Of a stretch of 64,000 nt of DNA, positions 38,547 through 47,994 are shown one piece after another. The notes below the pieces were generated by a model, which ran no database searches, had not been told where the DNA came from, and saw only the letters and a list, made by a program, of their open reading frames with translations. This DNA is from Prescottella equi (GTDB lineage Bacteria; Actinomycetota; Actinomycetes; Mycobacteriales; Mycobacteriaceae), in NCBI RefSeq assembly GCF_002094305.1, contig NZ_LWTX01000004.1, forward strand, positions 124,001-188,000, read 5' to 3'. How positions within the stretch are numbered: position 1 is the first letter of the stretch; each line of letters starts with the position of its first letter. A program made the position numbers and the translations under genes.

Positions 38547-38587
38547 ACGACGAAGACCCCGGTTCGATGAACCGGGGTCTTCGTCGT
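38547..38587. terminator. 19-bp perfect stem terminator
   Basis: Arms at 38547-38565 and 38569-38587 pair over all 19 bases around a GAT loop; the arm core is GAAGACCCCGGTTC. It lies 38 bases after the subtilase stop and 17 bases past the 3' end of the tRNA-Leu gene on the other strand, so it can end both transcripts. Confidence 0.85.
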
Positions 38588-38603
38588 CTGTCTCAACTCA
38601 GAG

Positions 38604-38689
38604 TGTCCGAGGGGGGACTTGAACCCCCACGTCCGTTAATAGGACACTAGCACCTCAAGCTAGCGCGTCTGCCATTCCGCCACTCGGAC
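38604..38689 (-). tRNA. tRNA-Leu (anticodon GAG)
   Basis: The minus strand folds as a class II tRNA. The acceptor stem is GTCCGAG/CTCGGAC. The anticodon stem CTAGC/GCTAG encloses the loop TTGAGGT with anticodon GAG. There is a long variable arm (about TGTCCTATTAACGGAC) as required for tRNA-Leu, and a T-arm with the GTTCAAG loop on a GGGGG/CCCCC stem. The discriminator is A and CCA is not encoded. It reads CUC (and CUU) codons. Confidence 0.96.
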
Positions 38690-38761
38690 TCGTTGCTTTC
38701 CCGCCTGTTCGCGGGGCCTTCAGTTGTTTTTCGTCTGCCCCCGTTCTCCGGGTGCCTGGAA

Positions 38762-38789
38762 AGATTATCCGATATTGCGCCAGGTCCAA
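38762..38789 (-). promoter_or_regulatory. Promoter of tRNA-Leu
   Basis: On the minus strand, TTGGAC (38789-38784) and TAATCT (38767-38762) are 16 bases apart, a good housekeeping-type promoter. The predicted start is about 65 bases before the tRNA 5' end, allowing a processed leader. Confidence 0.6.
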
Positions 38790-38796
38790 AATCGGC

Positions 38797-38826
38797 TGGT
38801 CAGGGGTGGTTTTTGCGGCTTATATG
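38797..38826 (+). promoter_or_regulatory. Possible promoter of M20 peptidase
   Basis: TGGTCA (38797-38802) and TATATG (38821-38826) are 18 bases apart and about 50 bases before the peptidase start. The -35 is weak. Confidence 0.35.
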
Positions 38827-38876
38827 TGGGCTTGTCGGTTCATCGGTGGGGCGCCCGACGGTGGTAGGAAAGTGGG

Positions 38877-40253
38877 GTGGCAGCAAATGGAGAAGCAGTG
38901 ACGTCGGATCGGTCGTCGGAGGGGTCCCCGGGCCGCGCCGAATCCGAGGTCGTCGAGCTCGTCAGTTCCCTGATCCGGTTCGACACGTCGAACACCGGTG
39001 AGCTCGAGACGACCAAGGGGGAGCGAGAGTGCGCCCTGTGGGTGCAGGCGAGGCTCGAGGAGGTCGGCTACGAGACCGAGTACGTCGAGTCGGGCGCCCC
39101 CGGGCGCGGAAACGTCTTCGCGCGACTGAAGGGCGCGGACCCGGCGCGGGGGACGCTGCTGATGCACGGCCACCTCGACGTCGTCCCCGCGGAGCCCGCC
39201 GACTGGAGCGTGCATCCGTTCTCGGGTGCAGTCGAGGACGGCTACGTGTGGGGCCGCGGCGCGGTCGACATGAAGGACATGTGCGGCATGATGCTCGCGC
39301 TCGCCCGGCAGTTCAAGGCCGAGGGCACGGTGCCCCCGCGCGACATCCTGTTCGCGTTCGTCGCGGACGAGGAGGCCGGCGGCAAGTACGGGTGCCAGTG
39401 GCTCGTCGACCACCGGCCCGATCTGTTCGAGGGTGTCACCGAGGCCGTGGGCGAAGTAGGCGGCTTCTCGCTGACCGTCCCGCGCGCGGACGGCACGGAG
39501 AAGCGCCTCTATCTCGTCGAGACGGCCGAGAAGGGACTCGGGTGGATGCGACTGACCGCGAAGGCCACGGCGGGCCACGGATCGTTCCTGCACGAGGACA
39601 ACGCGGTGACGATCCTCGCGGACGCGGTATCCCGGCTGGGCAACCACACCTTCCCGCTCGTGATGTCCGACTCGGTTGCCGAATTCCTCACCGTCCTGGC
39701 GGAGGAGACCGGTGTCGACTTCGATCCGCACTCCCCGGACATCGACGGCACCCTCGCGAAGCTGGGCAGCATCGCGCGCATCATCGGTGCGACACTGCGC
39801 GACACCGCGAACCCGACGATGCTGAAGGCGGGCTACAAGGCCAACGTCATCCCGCAGACGGCCGAGGCCGTGTTCGACTGCCGCGTACTGCCGGGGCGGC
39901 AGGCCGCGTTCGAGCGGGAAGTGGACGCGCTGATCGGCCCGAACGTCACTCGCGAATGGATCACCAAGCTGGACTCGTACGAGACGACGTTCGACGGGGA
40001 TCTGGTCGACGCCATGAACGACGCGATCCTCGCGCACGATCCGAACGGGCGCACCGTGCCGTACATGTTGTCGGCAGGAACCGACGCAAAGGCATTCGCG
40101 CGCCTGGGAATCCGCTGCTTCGGCTTCGCGCCGCTGCGGCTGCCGCCGGACCTGGACTTCGCGGCGCTCTTCCACGGTGTGGACGAGCGTGTGCCCGTCG
40201 ACGCCCTGCGCTTCGGCACCCGGGTGATGGAACATTTCCTGATGCACAGCTGA
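38877..40253 (+). CDS. M20-family metallopeptidase (Rv2141c-like)
   Basis: The 458-residue di-zinc hydrolase has [13 protein letters not shown] (about 88-100; metal His and Asp), the bridging Asp in [11 protein letters not shown], the catalytic Glu pair in VADEEAGG (about 162-169), and GTDAKAFAR with a final His in [10 protein letters not shown] dimerisation domain with [11 protein letters not shown] fits M20A/D dipeptidase types. GTG 38877 has AGGAA 6 bases before it; GTG 38898 has GGAG 5 bases before it and is an equally good start. The PEBP gene follows at 20 bases. Gene order matches Rv2141c-Rv2140c. Confidence 0.88.
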   Translation: MAANGEAVTSDRSSEGSPGRAESEVVELVSSLIRFDTSNTGELETTKGERECALWVQARLEEVGYETEYVESGAPGRGNVFARLKGADPARGTLLMHGHLDVVPAEPADWSVHPFSGAVEDGYVWGRGAVDMKDMCGMMLALARQFKAEGTVPPRDILFAFVADEEAGGKYGCQWLVDHRPDLFEGVTEAVGEVGGFSLTVPRADGTEKRLYLVETAEKGLGWMRLTAKATAGHGSFLHEDNAVTILADAVSRLGNHTFPLVMSDSVAEFLTVLAEETGVDFDPHSPDIDGTLAKLGSIARIIGATLRDTANPTMLKAGYKANVIPQTAEAVFDCRVLPGRQAAFEREVDALIGPNVTREWITKLDSYETTFDGDLVDAMNDAILAHDPNGRTVPYMLSAGTDAKAFARLGIRCFGFAPLRLPPDLDFAALFHGVDERVPVDALRFGTRVMEHFLMHS

Positions 40254-40273
40254 TCGAGAGAGAGGACTCCCAC

Positions 40274-40804
40274 ATGTCGCACAACCCGTACGACGACCTT
40301 CCCGCCCTGCCGTCCTTCACGCTGACGTCCGACGACGTGACGGACGGTGCGCCGCTGAAGAACGATCAGGTCAGCGGGATCTTCGGGGCGGGCGGCCACG
40401 ACGTGTCCCCGCAGTTGTCGTGGTCGGGATTCCCGCCCGAGACCAAGAGCTTCGCCGTCACGATGTTCGACCCGGACGCCCCGACCGCATCCGGTTTCTG
40501 GCACTGGGCGGTCGCGAACATCCCGGTCGGCACGACGTCGCTGGCCGCGGACGCCGGAGACGAGAACGGATCCGGGCTGCCCGCCGGCGCCGTGACGCTG
40601 GAGAACGACGGCGGTCTCGCCCGGTACCTGGGTGCATGCCCGCCCAAGGGGCACGGGCCGCACCGCTACATGTTCGCGGTCCACGCGGTGGACGTCGATC
40701 ACCTCGACATCACCGCGGACTCGAAGCCGGCATTCCTCGGCTTCAACCTGTTCTCGCACGCGATCGGGCGCGCGGTGATCACCGGAACCTACGAGCAGAA
40801 GTAG
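40274..40804 (+). CDS. PEBP / YbhB-YbcL family protein (Rv2140c-like)
   Basis: The 176-residue protein has the phosphatidylethanolamine-binding-protein fold. The DPDAP motif is seen in [15 protein letters not shown] (about 70-84), and [14 protein letters not shown] at about 127-140 provides the second half of the ligand pocket. Bacterial members are small soluble proteins of uncertain role. A GAGAGAGAGGA site precedes ATG 40274. It is co-transcribed with the M20 peptidase and ends at a terminator shared with pyrD. Confidence 0.92.
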   Translation: MSHNPYDDLPALPSFTLTSDDVTDGAPLKNDQVSGIFGAGGHDVSPQLSWSGFPPETKSFAVTMFDPDAPTASGFWHWAVANIPVGTTSLAADAGDENGSGLPAGAVTLENDGGLARYLGACPPKGHGPHRYMFAVHAVDVDHLDITADSKPAFLGFNLFSHAIGRAVITGTYEQK

Positions 40805-40812
40805 CTTTCCAC

Positions 40813-40856
40813 CGTCGAGGGCCCGCCACCGGATCAACGGTGACGGGCCCTCGACG
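40813..40856. terminator. Bidirectional terminator between PEBP gene and pyrD
   Basis: Two 19-base arms (40813-40831 and 40838-40856) pair with a single mismatch around a 6-base loop; the core is CGTCGAGGGCCCG. The element starts 9 bases after the PEBP stop and ends 10 bases before the pyrD stop. Confidence 0.8.
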
Positions 40857-40865
40857 CGTGCGGGG

Positions 40866-41936
40866 CTACGTTCGTGCCCCGGCGCCCACGGCATCGGCGA
40901 TGGACCGGAAACCGGCCTCGCGAACCTTGCGGGCCAGGCCCTTGTGCAGCTTCTTGGCGTAGAAGGGGCCGCCGTAGATGAAGCCGGTGTAGCCCTGCAC
41001 GAGCGTCGCGCCCGCGAGGATTCGCTCCCACGCCTGGTCCGCTGTCTCGATACCGCCCACCGAGATCAGAACCAACTTGTCGCCCACCCGGCCGTGCAGG
41101 CGGCGCAGCACCTCGAGTGAACGCGCGGCCACCGGCGCACCGGACAGTCCGCCCGCACCGATCTCCTCGATCCTGGACTGCGGGGTGTTCAGCCCCGTCC
41201 GCGAGATCGTGGTGTTGGTGGCGACGATGCCGGCCAGCCCCAGCTCCACCGCGAGATCGGCGACCGCGTCGACGTCCTCGTCGGACAGGTCCGGCGCGAT
41301 CTTCACGAGCACCGGGATGTGCACGGTGTCGAGCACAGCCTGCAGCAGCGGGCGCAGCGATTCGACGGCCTGCAGATCACGCAGGCCCGGCGTGTTGGGG
41401 GAACTGACGTTGACGACGAGGAAGTCGGCCAGCGGGCCCAGCAACCGGGCGCTCGCGGTGTAGTCGCCCGGTGCGTCCTCGGCCGGGACGATCTTCGTCT
41501 TGCCGATGTTGGCGCCGATCGGCACGTCGCCGCGACGGTGACGGAGGTGGTTGGCGGCATTGCCGGCGCCGTGGTTGTTGAAGCCCATCCGGTTGACCAG
41601 GGCCCGGTCGTCGGGCAGCCGGAACAGTCGCGGGGCCGGGTTTCCGGGCTGCGCCTGCGCGGTGACGGTGCCGACCTCGGCGAAGCCGAAGCCCAGTGGA
41701 CCCCACGTGTCGACACCCGTCGCGTCCTTGTCGAAGCCGGCGGCCAGGCCCACCGGGGCCGGGAAGTCGACGCCGAACGCCGTGGTGCGCAGCGCGGGAT
41801 CGTCCACGACGAGCACCTTCGCGACCAGCGCGCGGATCGGCGCGAAGCGCGTGACGAGCCGCATCGCCGCGAACGCGAGATGGTGGATGCGTTCCGGGGG
41901 GACCCGGAACATCAGACGAAGAAGCAGGTAGTACAC
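40866..41936 (-). CDS. pyrD: Dihydroorotate dehydrogenase (quinone), class 2
   Basis: This FMN enzyme oxidises dihydroorotate to orotate in pyrimidine synthesis and passes electrons to quinones. The 356-residue protein has the N-terminal hydrophobic helix pair ([20 protein letters not shown]) that marks membrane-associated class 2 enzymes. The catalytic Ser is in [12 protein letters not shown] (about 180), with substrate/FMN motifs [19 protein letters not shown] and [17 protein letters not shown] lies 4 bases before GTG 41936. It is downstream of lppL on the same strand. Confidence 0.95.
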   Translation of the reverse strand: MYYLLLRLMFRVPPERIHHLAFAAMRLVTRFAPIRALVAKVLVVDDPALRTTAFGVDFPAPVGLAAGFDKDATGVDTWGPLGFGFAEVGTVTAQAQPGNPAPRLFRLPDDRALVNRMGFNNHGAGNAANHLRHRRGDVPIGANIGKTKIVPAEDAPGDYTASARLLGPLADFLVVNVSSPNTPGLRDLQAVESLRPLLQAVLDTVHIPVLVKIAPDLSDEDVDAVADLAVELGLAGIVATNTTISRTGLNTPQSRIEEIGAGGLSGAPVAARSLEVLRRLHGRVGDKLVLISVGGIETADQAWERILAGATLVQGYTGFIYGGPFYAKKLHKGLARKVREAGFRSIADAVGAGART

Positions 41937-41982
41937 GAATCTCCTCGAGGCAGGATGCCGGAAACGTGATGGGTGGTGTCGA

Positions 41983-42978
41983 TCAGCCCGCGAGCGGGAT
42001 GCGCTGCAGGCCGTCGCCGGTGGCCGACCCGACGACGAGCGTGCCCGTCGCGGTGTCGACCGTGACCGAGTTCGGCTGACGGACGGTGTCGAAACGGTTC
42101 TTCTCCACGGGCACGCCGGTGGACAGGTCGTAGCCGACGACCTTGTTGTTGCCCGTGAGTGTCACCCACACCAGGTCGGTGCGATTGTCGTACGCGAGCG
42201 CGTAGGGGGCGTGCGGGACGGGGTAGCGCTGGCGCATCATCAGCGGATCGGTCGTGAAGACCAGCAGTTCGTCCCCCGCGGTGTCGGTGACGAGGATCCG
42301 CTCGTGCTCGTCGGTGACGAGTTGCGTGGCGCCCTCGCCGGCGCGCAACGCCATGCCGAGCGACGAGTCACCCAGATCGATTTCGGTGAGCGACGTCTGA
42401 CGGCGGTCCAGGGCGCTCAGATCTCCGTCGGTGAGGGCGAGTTCGTCGACCGATGCGAGCCCGGAGATCGTCTCGGTGACCTCGCTCGTGGTGGGGTCGA
42501 CGAGCTGAACCTTGCCGCCGGCAAGACCCACGGCGAGCTTGCCGTCGGGCAGGAAGACAGCGGACCGGGCGTCGCCGTCGACGGTGACTGCCGACTTCTC
42601 CCCGGAGGCCGCGTCCACGATCTGCACCTGGCCGTCCATCGGGAGCAGCAATCGGCCCTCGGCGGCGACGGTCATGTCGACGGCCCGGCCGTCGAGCGTG
42701 ACGGAGCGCGGCTCACCCGCACCTCGCAGCAGCAGGTTCGCGCCGCCGTCGGTGAGAATCGCCGTGGTGTCGGTGGCCGGGTCGAACGCGAGAGCGTCCA
42801 CCGGGCGACCGAGGGACTCGACCGATCCGGACGGTATGGCGGCGGCCGGGGCGACTGCAGCGGTGGCCGGTTCGATCGTCTGGAGATCGTCACCGTCCTT
42901 CTCGCTCGAGCACCCGGTGAGCAACAGCAGCGCGGCCCCGATCGTGCAAGCGGTGATGCGCGGTGCGGTTACTCGCAT
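41983..42978 (-). CDS. lppL: Lipoprotein LppL-like, beta-propeller repeats
   Basis: The 331-residue protein has a signal peptide ending in the lipobox LLTGCSS (lipidated Cys at about residue 23). After a short linker, the rest shows repeated strands of the YVTN/NHL beta-propeller kind (for example [50 protein letters not shown]). It is probably anchored on the outer face of the cytoplasmic membrane. Position before pyrD matches lppL (Rv2138). GGAG precedes ATG 42978. A 46-base gap suggests co-transcription with pyrD. Confidence 0.87.
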   Translation of the reverse strand: MRVTAPRITACTIGAALLLLTGCSSEKDGDDLQTIEPATAAVAPAAAIPSGSVESLGRPVDALAFDPATDTTAILTDGGANLLLRGAGEPRSVTLDGRAVDMTVAAEGRLLLPMDGQVQIVDAASGEKSAVTVDGDARSAVFLPDGKLAVGLAGGKVQLVDPTTSEVTETISGLASVDELALTDGDLSALDRRQTSLTEIDLGDSSLGMALRAGEGATQLVTDEHERILVTDTAGDELLVFTTDPLMMRQRYPVPHAPYALAYDNRTDLVWVTLTGNNKVVGYDLSTGVPVEKNRFDTVRQPNSVTVDTATGTLVVGSATGDGLQRIPLAG

Positions 42979-43102
42979 GGGTGTGCTCCTCGGAGATGAT
43001 GCAGGGGTGCTGCGTGGTCGCTCGCCTCTAGCATCCATGATCGACACCGACCGTCGGAATCCGAGTCGGCCTGTTCGTGAGGCGCGCGACACCCACACGC
43101 GG

Positions 43103-43969
43103 TCAGTGCGGCGTGGCAGTACCGTCGTCGCGGCGCGGAAGGACCAGCGTGGCGCCCGAACGGGGATGCTCGAACACTTCGACCGGATGCCCGTACACGC
43201 GGCTGAGCAGTTCCTCGGTGAAGACCTCGGCGGGTGTGCCGTCGGCTGCGGCACGCCCATCCTCGAGGATGCAGATGCGGTCGGCGTAGGCAGCGGCCAA
43301 CCCCAGGTCGTGCAGCACGACGACGACAGCGGTGCCGTTCGCGGCCCGGGCCCGTGCGATCGTCATCACCGACTCCTGATGACCCAGGTCCAGCGCCGCA
43401 GTGGGCTCGTCGAGGAGGACCGTCTCGGTGTCCTGCGCGAGGACCCGGGCCAGGGCGACGCGGGCCCGTTCCCCGCCGGACAGGACGCTGAACGGTCGAT
43501 CGGCGAGGTGCGCGACGTCACAGATCGCCAGGCTCTCGTCGACGACCGTCTCGTCGTCGGCGCTGCGATCGGTGCGCTGCCACGGGGCGCGTCCCATGCG
43601 CACCACGTCGCGAGCGGTGAACGAGAATCCGACGGTGTGCTGCTGCGGCAGCACCGCGCGGCGACGCGACATCTCGGCCGGTGTCCACGCGGAGAGCGGC
43701 CGGCCGTCGAGTTCCACGGTGCCATTCGCGACGGGCTGGTCCCCGGACAGTGCGGCCAGCAGCGTCGACTTGCCGGCGCCGTTCGGCCCGACGAGGGCGA
43801 GGACCTCGCCCGCGCGAACCGTGATGTCGACGCCGTCGAGGACGATGCGGCCGCCGCGTTCGACGCTGATGCCGGCGGCCCGCATGGTGACGGCGCCCGG
43901 CTCGGTACGTCCCGGTCCCGTGACCTCGCGACCGAACAGGTTGCGGGCCCGGTCGAGCAGCGATGCCAT
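43103..43969 (-). CDS. hmuV: Haemin ABC transporter ATPase HmuV
   Basis: The 288-residue ABC ATPase has Walker A GPNGAGKST (about 62-70), Q-loop LPQQHTVGF, signature LSGGERARVALARVL (about 168-182) and Walker B TVLLDEPTAALD. It couples ATP hydrolysis to haem import through HmuU. An N-terminal extension of about 30 residues precedes the domain. Its ATG shares one base with the hmuU stop (TGATG), so it is the last gene of hmuO-T-U-V. Confidence 0.92.
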   Translation of the reverse strand: MASLLDRARNLFGREVTGPGRTEPGAVTMRAAGISVERGGRIVLDGVDITVRAGEVLALVGPNGAGKSTLLAALSGDQPVANGTVELDGRPLSAWTPAEMSRRRAVLPQQHTVGFSFTARDVVRMGRAPWQRTDRSADDETVVDESLAICDVAHLADRPFSVLSGGERARVALARVLAQDTETVLLDEPTAALDLGHQESVMTIARARAANGTAVVVVLHDLGLAAAYADRICILEDGRAAADGTPAEVFTEELLSRVYGHPVEVFEHPRSGATLVLPRRDDGTATPH

Positions 43970-45027
43970 CAGGCCCACCCTCCCTGCCGGGACCGGGTGC
44001 GGCGGAGGAGCCAGAAGAAGAAGGGCCCGCCGACGAGCGAGGTGAGCATGCCGAGCGGCAGATCGGCGTTCTCCACGAGGGTGCGCGAACCGAGGTCGGC
44101 GGCGAGGAGGACCACCGCGCCGCCGAGCACGCTGGCGGGTAGCAGCAGACGGTGTCCGGGGCCGACCAGCATGCGCATCACGTGCGGGACGACCAGGCCG
44201 ACGAACAGGATGATGCCGGTGAACGCGACGCCGGACGAGACCAGCACCGCGACGATGACGATGGCGATCAGGCGCAGCTTCTCGACATCGACGCCGAGAT
44301 GCCGGGCCGCGCTCTCGCCGAGGGCGAGCAGGTCCAGCTTGGGGGCGATCAGCATCGACGCCGCGATACCGGCGATCGCCATGGGAGCGACGATCGCGAC
44401 GGCATTCCAGGTGGCGCCGTTGAGACTGCCGAGTTGCCAGAAGACGATCTGGTCGCGGGCCGCGGGGCTGGCCACGAACGTGAAGAACGCGATGAGACCA
44501 CCCGCGAAGGCGTTGATCGCGACGCCGGTGAGCACGAGCGTGACGACCTCGGTGCGGCCGTCCGAGCGGGCGAGCAGGTAGACCAATGTCGTGGTGACGA
44601 GGCCGGCCACGAACGCCGCGCCCGCCACCGCGGGGCCCGCGGTGAACGCGCCGCCCAGGACGATGGCCGCGCTGGCGCCGACGGCCGCGCCCGCGGAGAC
44701 GCCGATGACGCCGGGTTCCGCGAGCGGATTGGAGAACACGCCCTGCAGGAGAGCGCCCGAACAGCCCAACGCCGCCCCGACGAGGATCGCGAGGATCACC
44801 CGCGGGAAGCGCACCTGCCACAGCGTCACCTCGCCGCTGGGATGCGACGGCAGGGGTCCGATGTCGAGTCCGACGCGGTGCGCGATGCTGCCGAGGACCT
44901 CGGCGGGGCTGGTGGGCACCTGGCCGATGCATGCCGACGCGAGCGCCAGCAGGGCCAGCAGGACCACCAGCCCGACGACGACTGCGCCGGGCCGCACTCT
45001 CGGCCGGCTGGCGACGGCGGTGCTCAT
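43969..45027 (-). CDS. hmuU: Haemin ABC transporter permease HmuU (FecCD)
   Basis: The 352-residue permease has about ten membrane helices and the FecCD-family markers: RFPRVILAILVGAALGCSGALLQG near residue 73, NPLAEPGVIGVSAGA, and the coupling-helix region LGESAARHLGVDV. It forms the haem channel with HmuV as motor. It overlaps hmuT by 4 bases and hmuV by 1 base. Confidence 0.92.
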   Translation of the reverse strand: MSTAVASRPRVRPGAVVVGLVVLLALLALASACIGQVPTSPAEVLGSIAHRVGLDIGPLPSHPSGEVTLWQVRFPRVILAILVGAALGCSGALLQGVFSNPLAEPGVIGVSAGAAVGASAAIVLGGAFTAGPAVAGAAFVAGLVTTTLVYLLARSDGRTEVVTLVLTGVAINAFAGGLIAFFTFVASPAARDQIVFWQLGSLNGATWNAVAIVAPMAIAGIAASMLIAPKLDLLALGESAARHLGVDVEKLRLIAIVIVAVLVSSGVAFTGIILFVGLVVPHVMRMLVGPGHRLLLPASVLGGAVVLLAADLGSRTLVENADLPLGMLTSLVGGPFFFWLLRRTRSRQGGWA

Positions 45028-46043
45028 TCCGCGTCGGGGTGGTAGATCGCCTCGGCCAGTGCCGCCAGAACCTGGCCGGTGTTGGAACCGAAGCTGAGCA
45101 GCATGGTGTCGGCCATGTCGACGACACGTTCGTTGCGGCCCGCGGGTGTCTGTGCGATGCCCGGGATCTTCTCGAGCCCGTCGACGCCGCCGATCGACTG
45201 GAGGCCACCGCTCATCATCAGGATGACGTCCGGGGCCGACGCGATCATGGCCTCACTCGTGATGGGAACGAACTCACTGGTCAGTCCGGACGCGGTCCCG
45301 GCGTCGGTGGCCCCGAGCGCGGCGATCAGCGAATCGGCTCCCGAACCGGGGCCGGCGAGCATGGTGATCGACGGCCCACGCATGTAGAGGAAGGCGATCT
45401 TCAAGTTCTCGGACCCGGCCGGGACCATGGCCTTCGCGTCCGCGATCTCCTGTTCGGTGCGCGCGACGAGCTGCTCTCCCTGGCCCGGCACGCCCAGCGC
45501 CTGCGCCACGGCGGTTATCTGCCCCGGGACGCCCGCGAGGGTGCGCGTCGGATCGAAGAAGATCACCGGGACACCGGCCGCACGCAACTGGTCCTGGACG
45601 GACTTGGGGCCGATGCTGGTGTCGGTCAGCACGACGGTGGGTGCGAGGTTCAGGATCGCTTCCGCGTTCATCGCCTGGCCGCCGGGGGTGACGTTCGGGA
45701 TGTCCTTCGCAGCCGGGAACGCCGACGCCGTGTCGCGGCCGACGACGTTGTCGCCGAGTCCGAGGGCGAACACCGTCTCCGTCAGCGTGCCGTAGCGGTC
45801 CGCGGTGACGATGCGACTGGCATCGGTCACGGTGACGTCGACGCCGTCGAAGCTGCGCACCGTGACCGGCAGTTGGGGCACGGGGTCGTTCGAGACGGGT
45901 CGCGGATCGGCGTCGGCGACCACCGCGGTGGTCCGGCCGCGCTGCTCGGTGTCGCCGGTGGGGACCGACGTACACGCGGCGAGCGAGACCACGGTCGCGG
46001 CCGAGGCGGCCACGACGAGGAGCCGGGAGAGCACAGATCTCAT
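45024..46043 (-). CDS. hmuT: Haem-binding lipoprotein HmuT
   Basis: The 339-residue substrate-binding protein has a signal peptide with lipobox LAAC (Cys at about residue 24) and a class III periplasmic-binding-protein body. Motifs VGRDTASAFP and PTVVLTDTSIGPKSV in the first lobe, the long linking helix, and LYMRGPSITMLAG in the second lobe fit HmuT. His/Tyr residues that bind haem cannot be assigned firmly by eye. It overlaps hmuO and hmuU by 4 bases each. Confidence 0.9.
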   Translation of the reverse strand: MRSVLSRLLVVAASAATVVSLAACTSVPTGDTEQRGRTTAVVADADPRPVSNDPVPQLPVTVRSFDGVDVTVTDASRIVTADRYGTLTETVFALGLGDNVVGRDTASAFPAAKDIPNVTPGGQAMNAEAILNLAPTVVLTDTSIGPKSVQDQLRAAGVPVIFFDPTRTLAGVPGQITAVAQALGVPGQGEQLVARTEQEIADAKAMVPAGSENLKIAFLYMRGPSITMLAGPGSGADSLIAALGATDAGTASGLTSEFVPITSEAMIASAPDVILMMSGGLQSIGGVDGLEKIPGIAQTPAGRNERVVDMADTMLLSFGSNTGQVLAALAEAIYHPDAE

Positions 46044-46723
46044 TTCACAAGGTAACGATCGATGTCGGCTTCGAGGTCCGCGAAGAGGGCACCGTTGAGA
46101 CCGTAGGCGAGGTTGACCTCGGCGATGAAGCGAGCCTGTTCCTCGGGGGAGAGCGGTGCTGCGTCGAGGTTGGCGCGGTACTCGTCCTTGAAGACCTTCG
46201 GCTTGGCGATCCGGTCGAAGATGTAGAAGCGCAGTCCGTCGACCTCGTAGCCGTAGGCGCGCTCGAGCATGCGGCGGATGATCTGGCCGCCCGAGAGGTC
46301 GCCCATGTAGCGCAGGTAGTGGTGCGCCACGAAATCGGCGGCAGAGTCGAACGCCACCTCCTCGAGGCGGGCGACGTATGCGGCGGTCGCGGGAGTCGCG
46401 ACGACCTGGTCGCGCCAGCCGGGTCCGAGGAGGAATTCGAGGTCCGCGGCGAGGGACGGCAGCCGGACGAGATCGTCGGTGATGAAGGGCGCGGCGATGG
46501 GGTCGGCGACGTGCGCCTCGGCAGCGCGCTCGAGTGCTTCGTACACCAGGTACGTCTGCGCCAGCAGGGCCGCGTAGCCCTCCTCGGTGAGCTTGCCCGC
46601 GAGGAGATCACCCACGAATCGGGACTGCTCGGTGGCGCGGTGAGCAGCATCGGTCTCGCTCTTGATGCGCTCGGCGAAACCGGCGAGTTCGCCGGCTTCG
46701 GTACCCTGGTCCAGCACGTCCAT
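46040..46723 (-). CDS. hmuO: Haem oxygenase HmuO
   Basis: The enzyme opens haem to biliverdin, CO and Fe(II), releasing iron from imported haem. The 227-residue helical protein has the proximal histidine H28 in DAAHRATEQ, and the distal-helix motif YMGDLSGGQ (about 140-148) with the flexible glycines. GGAG lies 6 bases before ATG 46723. It heads the haem operon (uptake genes follow with 4-base overlaps) and has an iron box 42 bases upstream. Confidence 0.94.
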   Translation of the reverse strand: MDVLDQGTEAGELAGFAERIKSETDAAHRATEQSRFVGDLLAGKLTEEGYAALLAQTYLVYEALERAAEAHVADPIAAPFITDDLVRLPSLAADLEFLLGPGWRDQVVATPATAAYVARLEEVAFDSAADFVAHHYLRYMGDLSGGQIIRRMLERAYGYEVDGLRFYIFDRIAKPKVFKDEYRANLDAAPLSPEEQARFIAEVNLAYGLNGALFADLEADIDRYLVK

Positions 46724-46764
46724 GTGATCTCCTTCACGTCGACATCCGTCGAACTCAACGGACA

Positions 46765-46783
46765 CGAGGTTAGCCTATCCTCG
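46765..46783. promoter_or_regulatory. DtxR/IdeR-type iron box upstream of hmuO
   Basis: The 19-base element CGAGGTTAGCCTATCCTCG is a near-perfect palindrome and shares the AGGTTAGCCTA-CCT core of the DtxR/IdeR consensus. It lies 42 bases before the hmuO start. Iron-loaded regulator bound here would repress the haem operon; low iron would release it. Confidence 0.85.
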
Positions 46784-46839
46784 CATGGTTGTCGTCGCTA
46801 AATACCGGGAATCAATCGAAAGTTGGACGCGCGCCCGAT

Positions 46840-47775
46840 TCACGCGCTCACGTCGTCCAACGCCGCAGCGATTGCCGGGGGAAGCCGGAGGTCTTCGGCG
46901 GACAGCACGCCCGTCAGCTGGGCCAGATCCCGAGCGCCGACCACGGCACTCGCGATACCGGGACGGTCGCGCGCCCACGCGAGCGCGACCGCGAGCGGTG
47001 ACGTGCCGAGCCCGTCCGCGGCGGTGAGGACGGCGTCGACGACCCGGATCGACGACTCGGTGAGGTAGCTGCGCACCTCCGAGGCATGGGCGGGGTCCGC
47101 GCCGCGGGAATCGGCCGGGATGCCGTCCCGGTACTTGCCGGTCAGTACGCCGCCTGCGAGCGGCACCGCTGCGAAGACGCCGATGCCGTGGTGTGCCGCC
47201 GCCGGCAGCAACTCTTCCTCGACCCCCCGCGCGAGCAGCGAGTACTCGGCCTGGGTGGCGACCAGTCGCCCCGGCCCCGAGCGGCCCGCGGCGGTGGCCA
47301 GCTGCCAGCCGAGGTAGCCCCGGGCGCCGGTGTAGCGCACCCGTCCGCTGGTGACCGCGAAGTCGAGGGTGTCGGCGATCTCGTCGACGGGCGTCAGCCG
47401 ATCCCACGTCGCGACCTGCCACATGTCGAGGTGGTCGGTGCCGAGTTCCCGCAGCGTCGCGTCGAGTTGCGTGAGCAGTCCGCGGCGCGAGCAGTCCACC
47501 CGCTGCTCGGGCGGCGCGAAGGGGTTGATCCCGGCGCTGCCGCCGAGGATGAGGTAGTCGCGCGGCACGACGTCGTCGAGGAGTTCGGCGAGTAGGCGCT
47601 GCGCCTTGCCGTCGCCGTAGGCGGGGGAGGTGTCGACGAGGGTGCCGCCCGCGTCGACGAAAGCGGACAGCTGTGCGGCAGCCTCGTCGCCGTCGGTGTC
47701 CCTGCCCCAGTGCAGGGTGCCCAGACCGAGCCTCGACACTCGCAGCCCGCTCGTTCCCACTGCTCTGTATTCCAT
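46840..47775 (-). CDS. Aldo/keto reductase family protein
   Basis: The 311-residue TIM-barrel protein opens YRAVGTSGLRVSRLGLGTLHWG and has DTSPAYGDGKAQ (catalytic Asp and Tyr, about 48-59). The catalytic Lys/His positions are atypical: the strand that usually carries Lys reads LILGGSAGI, and the usual His strand reads HLDMWQVATWD. This suggests reduced or altered activity, or a regulatory role. NADPH-end motif SAVVGARDLAQL is present. ATG 47775 is used. It is divergent from uppP and in the position of Rv2137c, which is a different kind of gene, so it is probably a local insertion. Confidence 0.8.
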   Translation of the reverse strand: MEYRAVGTSGLRVSRLGLGTLHWGRDTDGDEAAAQLSAFVDAGGTLVDTSPAYGDGKAQRLLAELLDDVVPRDYLILGGSAGINPFAPPEQRVDCSRRGLLTQLDATLRELGTDHLDMWQVATWDRLTPVDEIADTLDFAVTSGRVRYTGARGYLGWQLATAAGRSGPGRLVATQAEYSLLARGVEEELLPAAAHHGIGVFAAVPLAGGVLTGKYRDGIPADSRGADPAHASEVRSYLTESSIRVVDAVLTAADGLGTSPLAVALAWARDRPGIASAVVGARDLAQLTGVLSAEDLRLPPAIAAALDDVSA

Positions 47776-47994
47776 AACCGCCCACGCCTCGACACCGGAT
47801 GAATTCGTCGGCGGGTGGCACCCGCCGATCAAGAACACTAGTAGCGCGCACGGCGCGCCGAGTACAGCCACGCCGGGTACCGTCTGAGCCGTGAAAATTG
47901 GACTACATGCGTGTAATCCGGATGCCCCCAATCTCATCCGCGGTACTGCCCGTTTCTCGAGTGGCTCGGGGTGCCGCGCGTGATCGGCGAGGCC

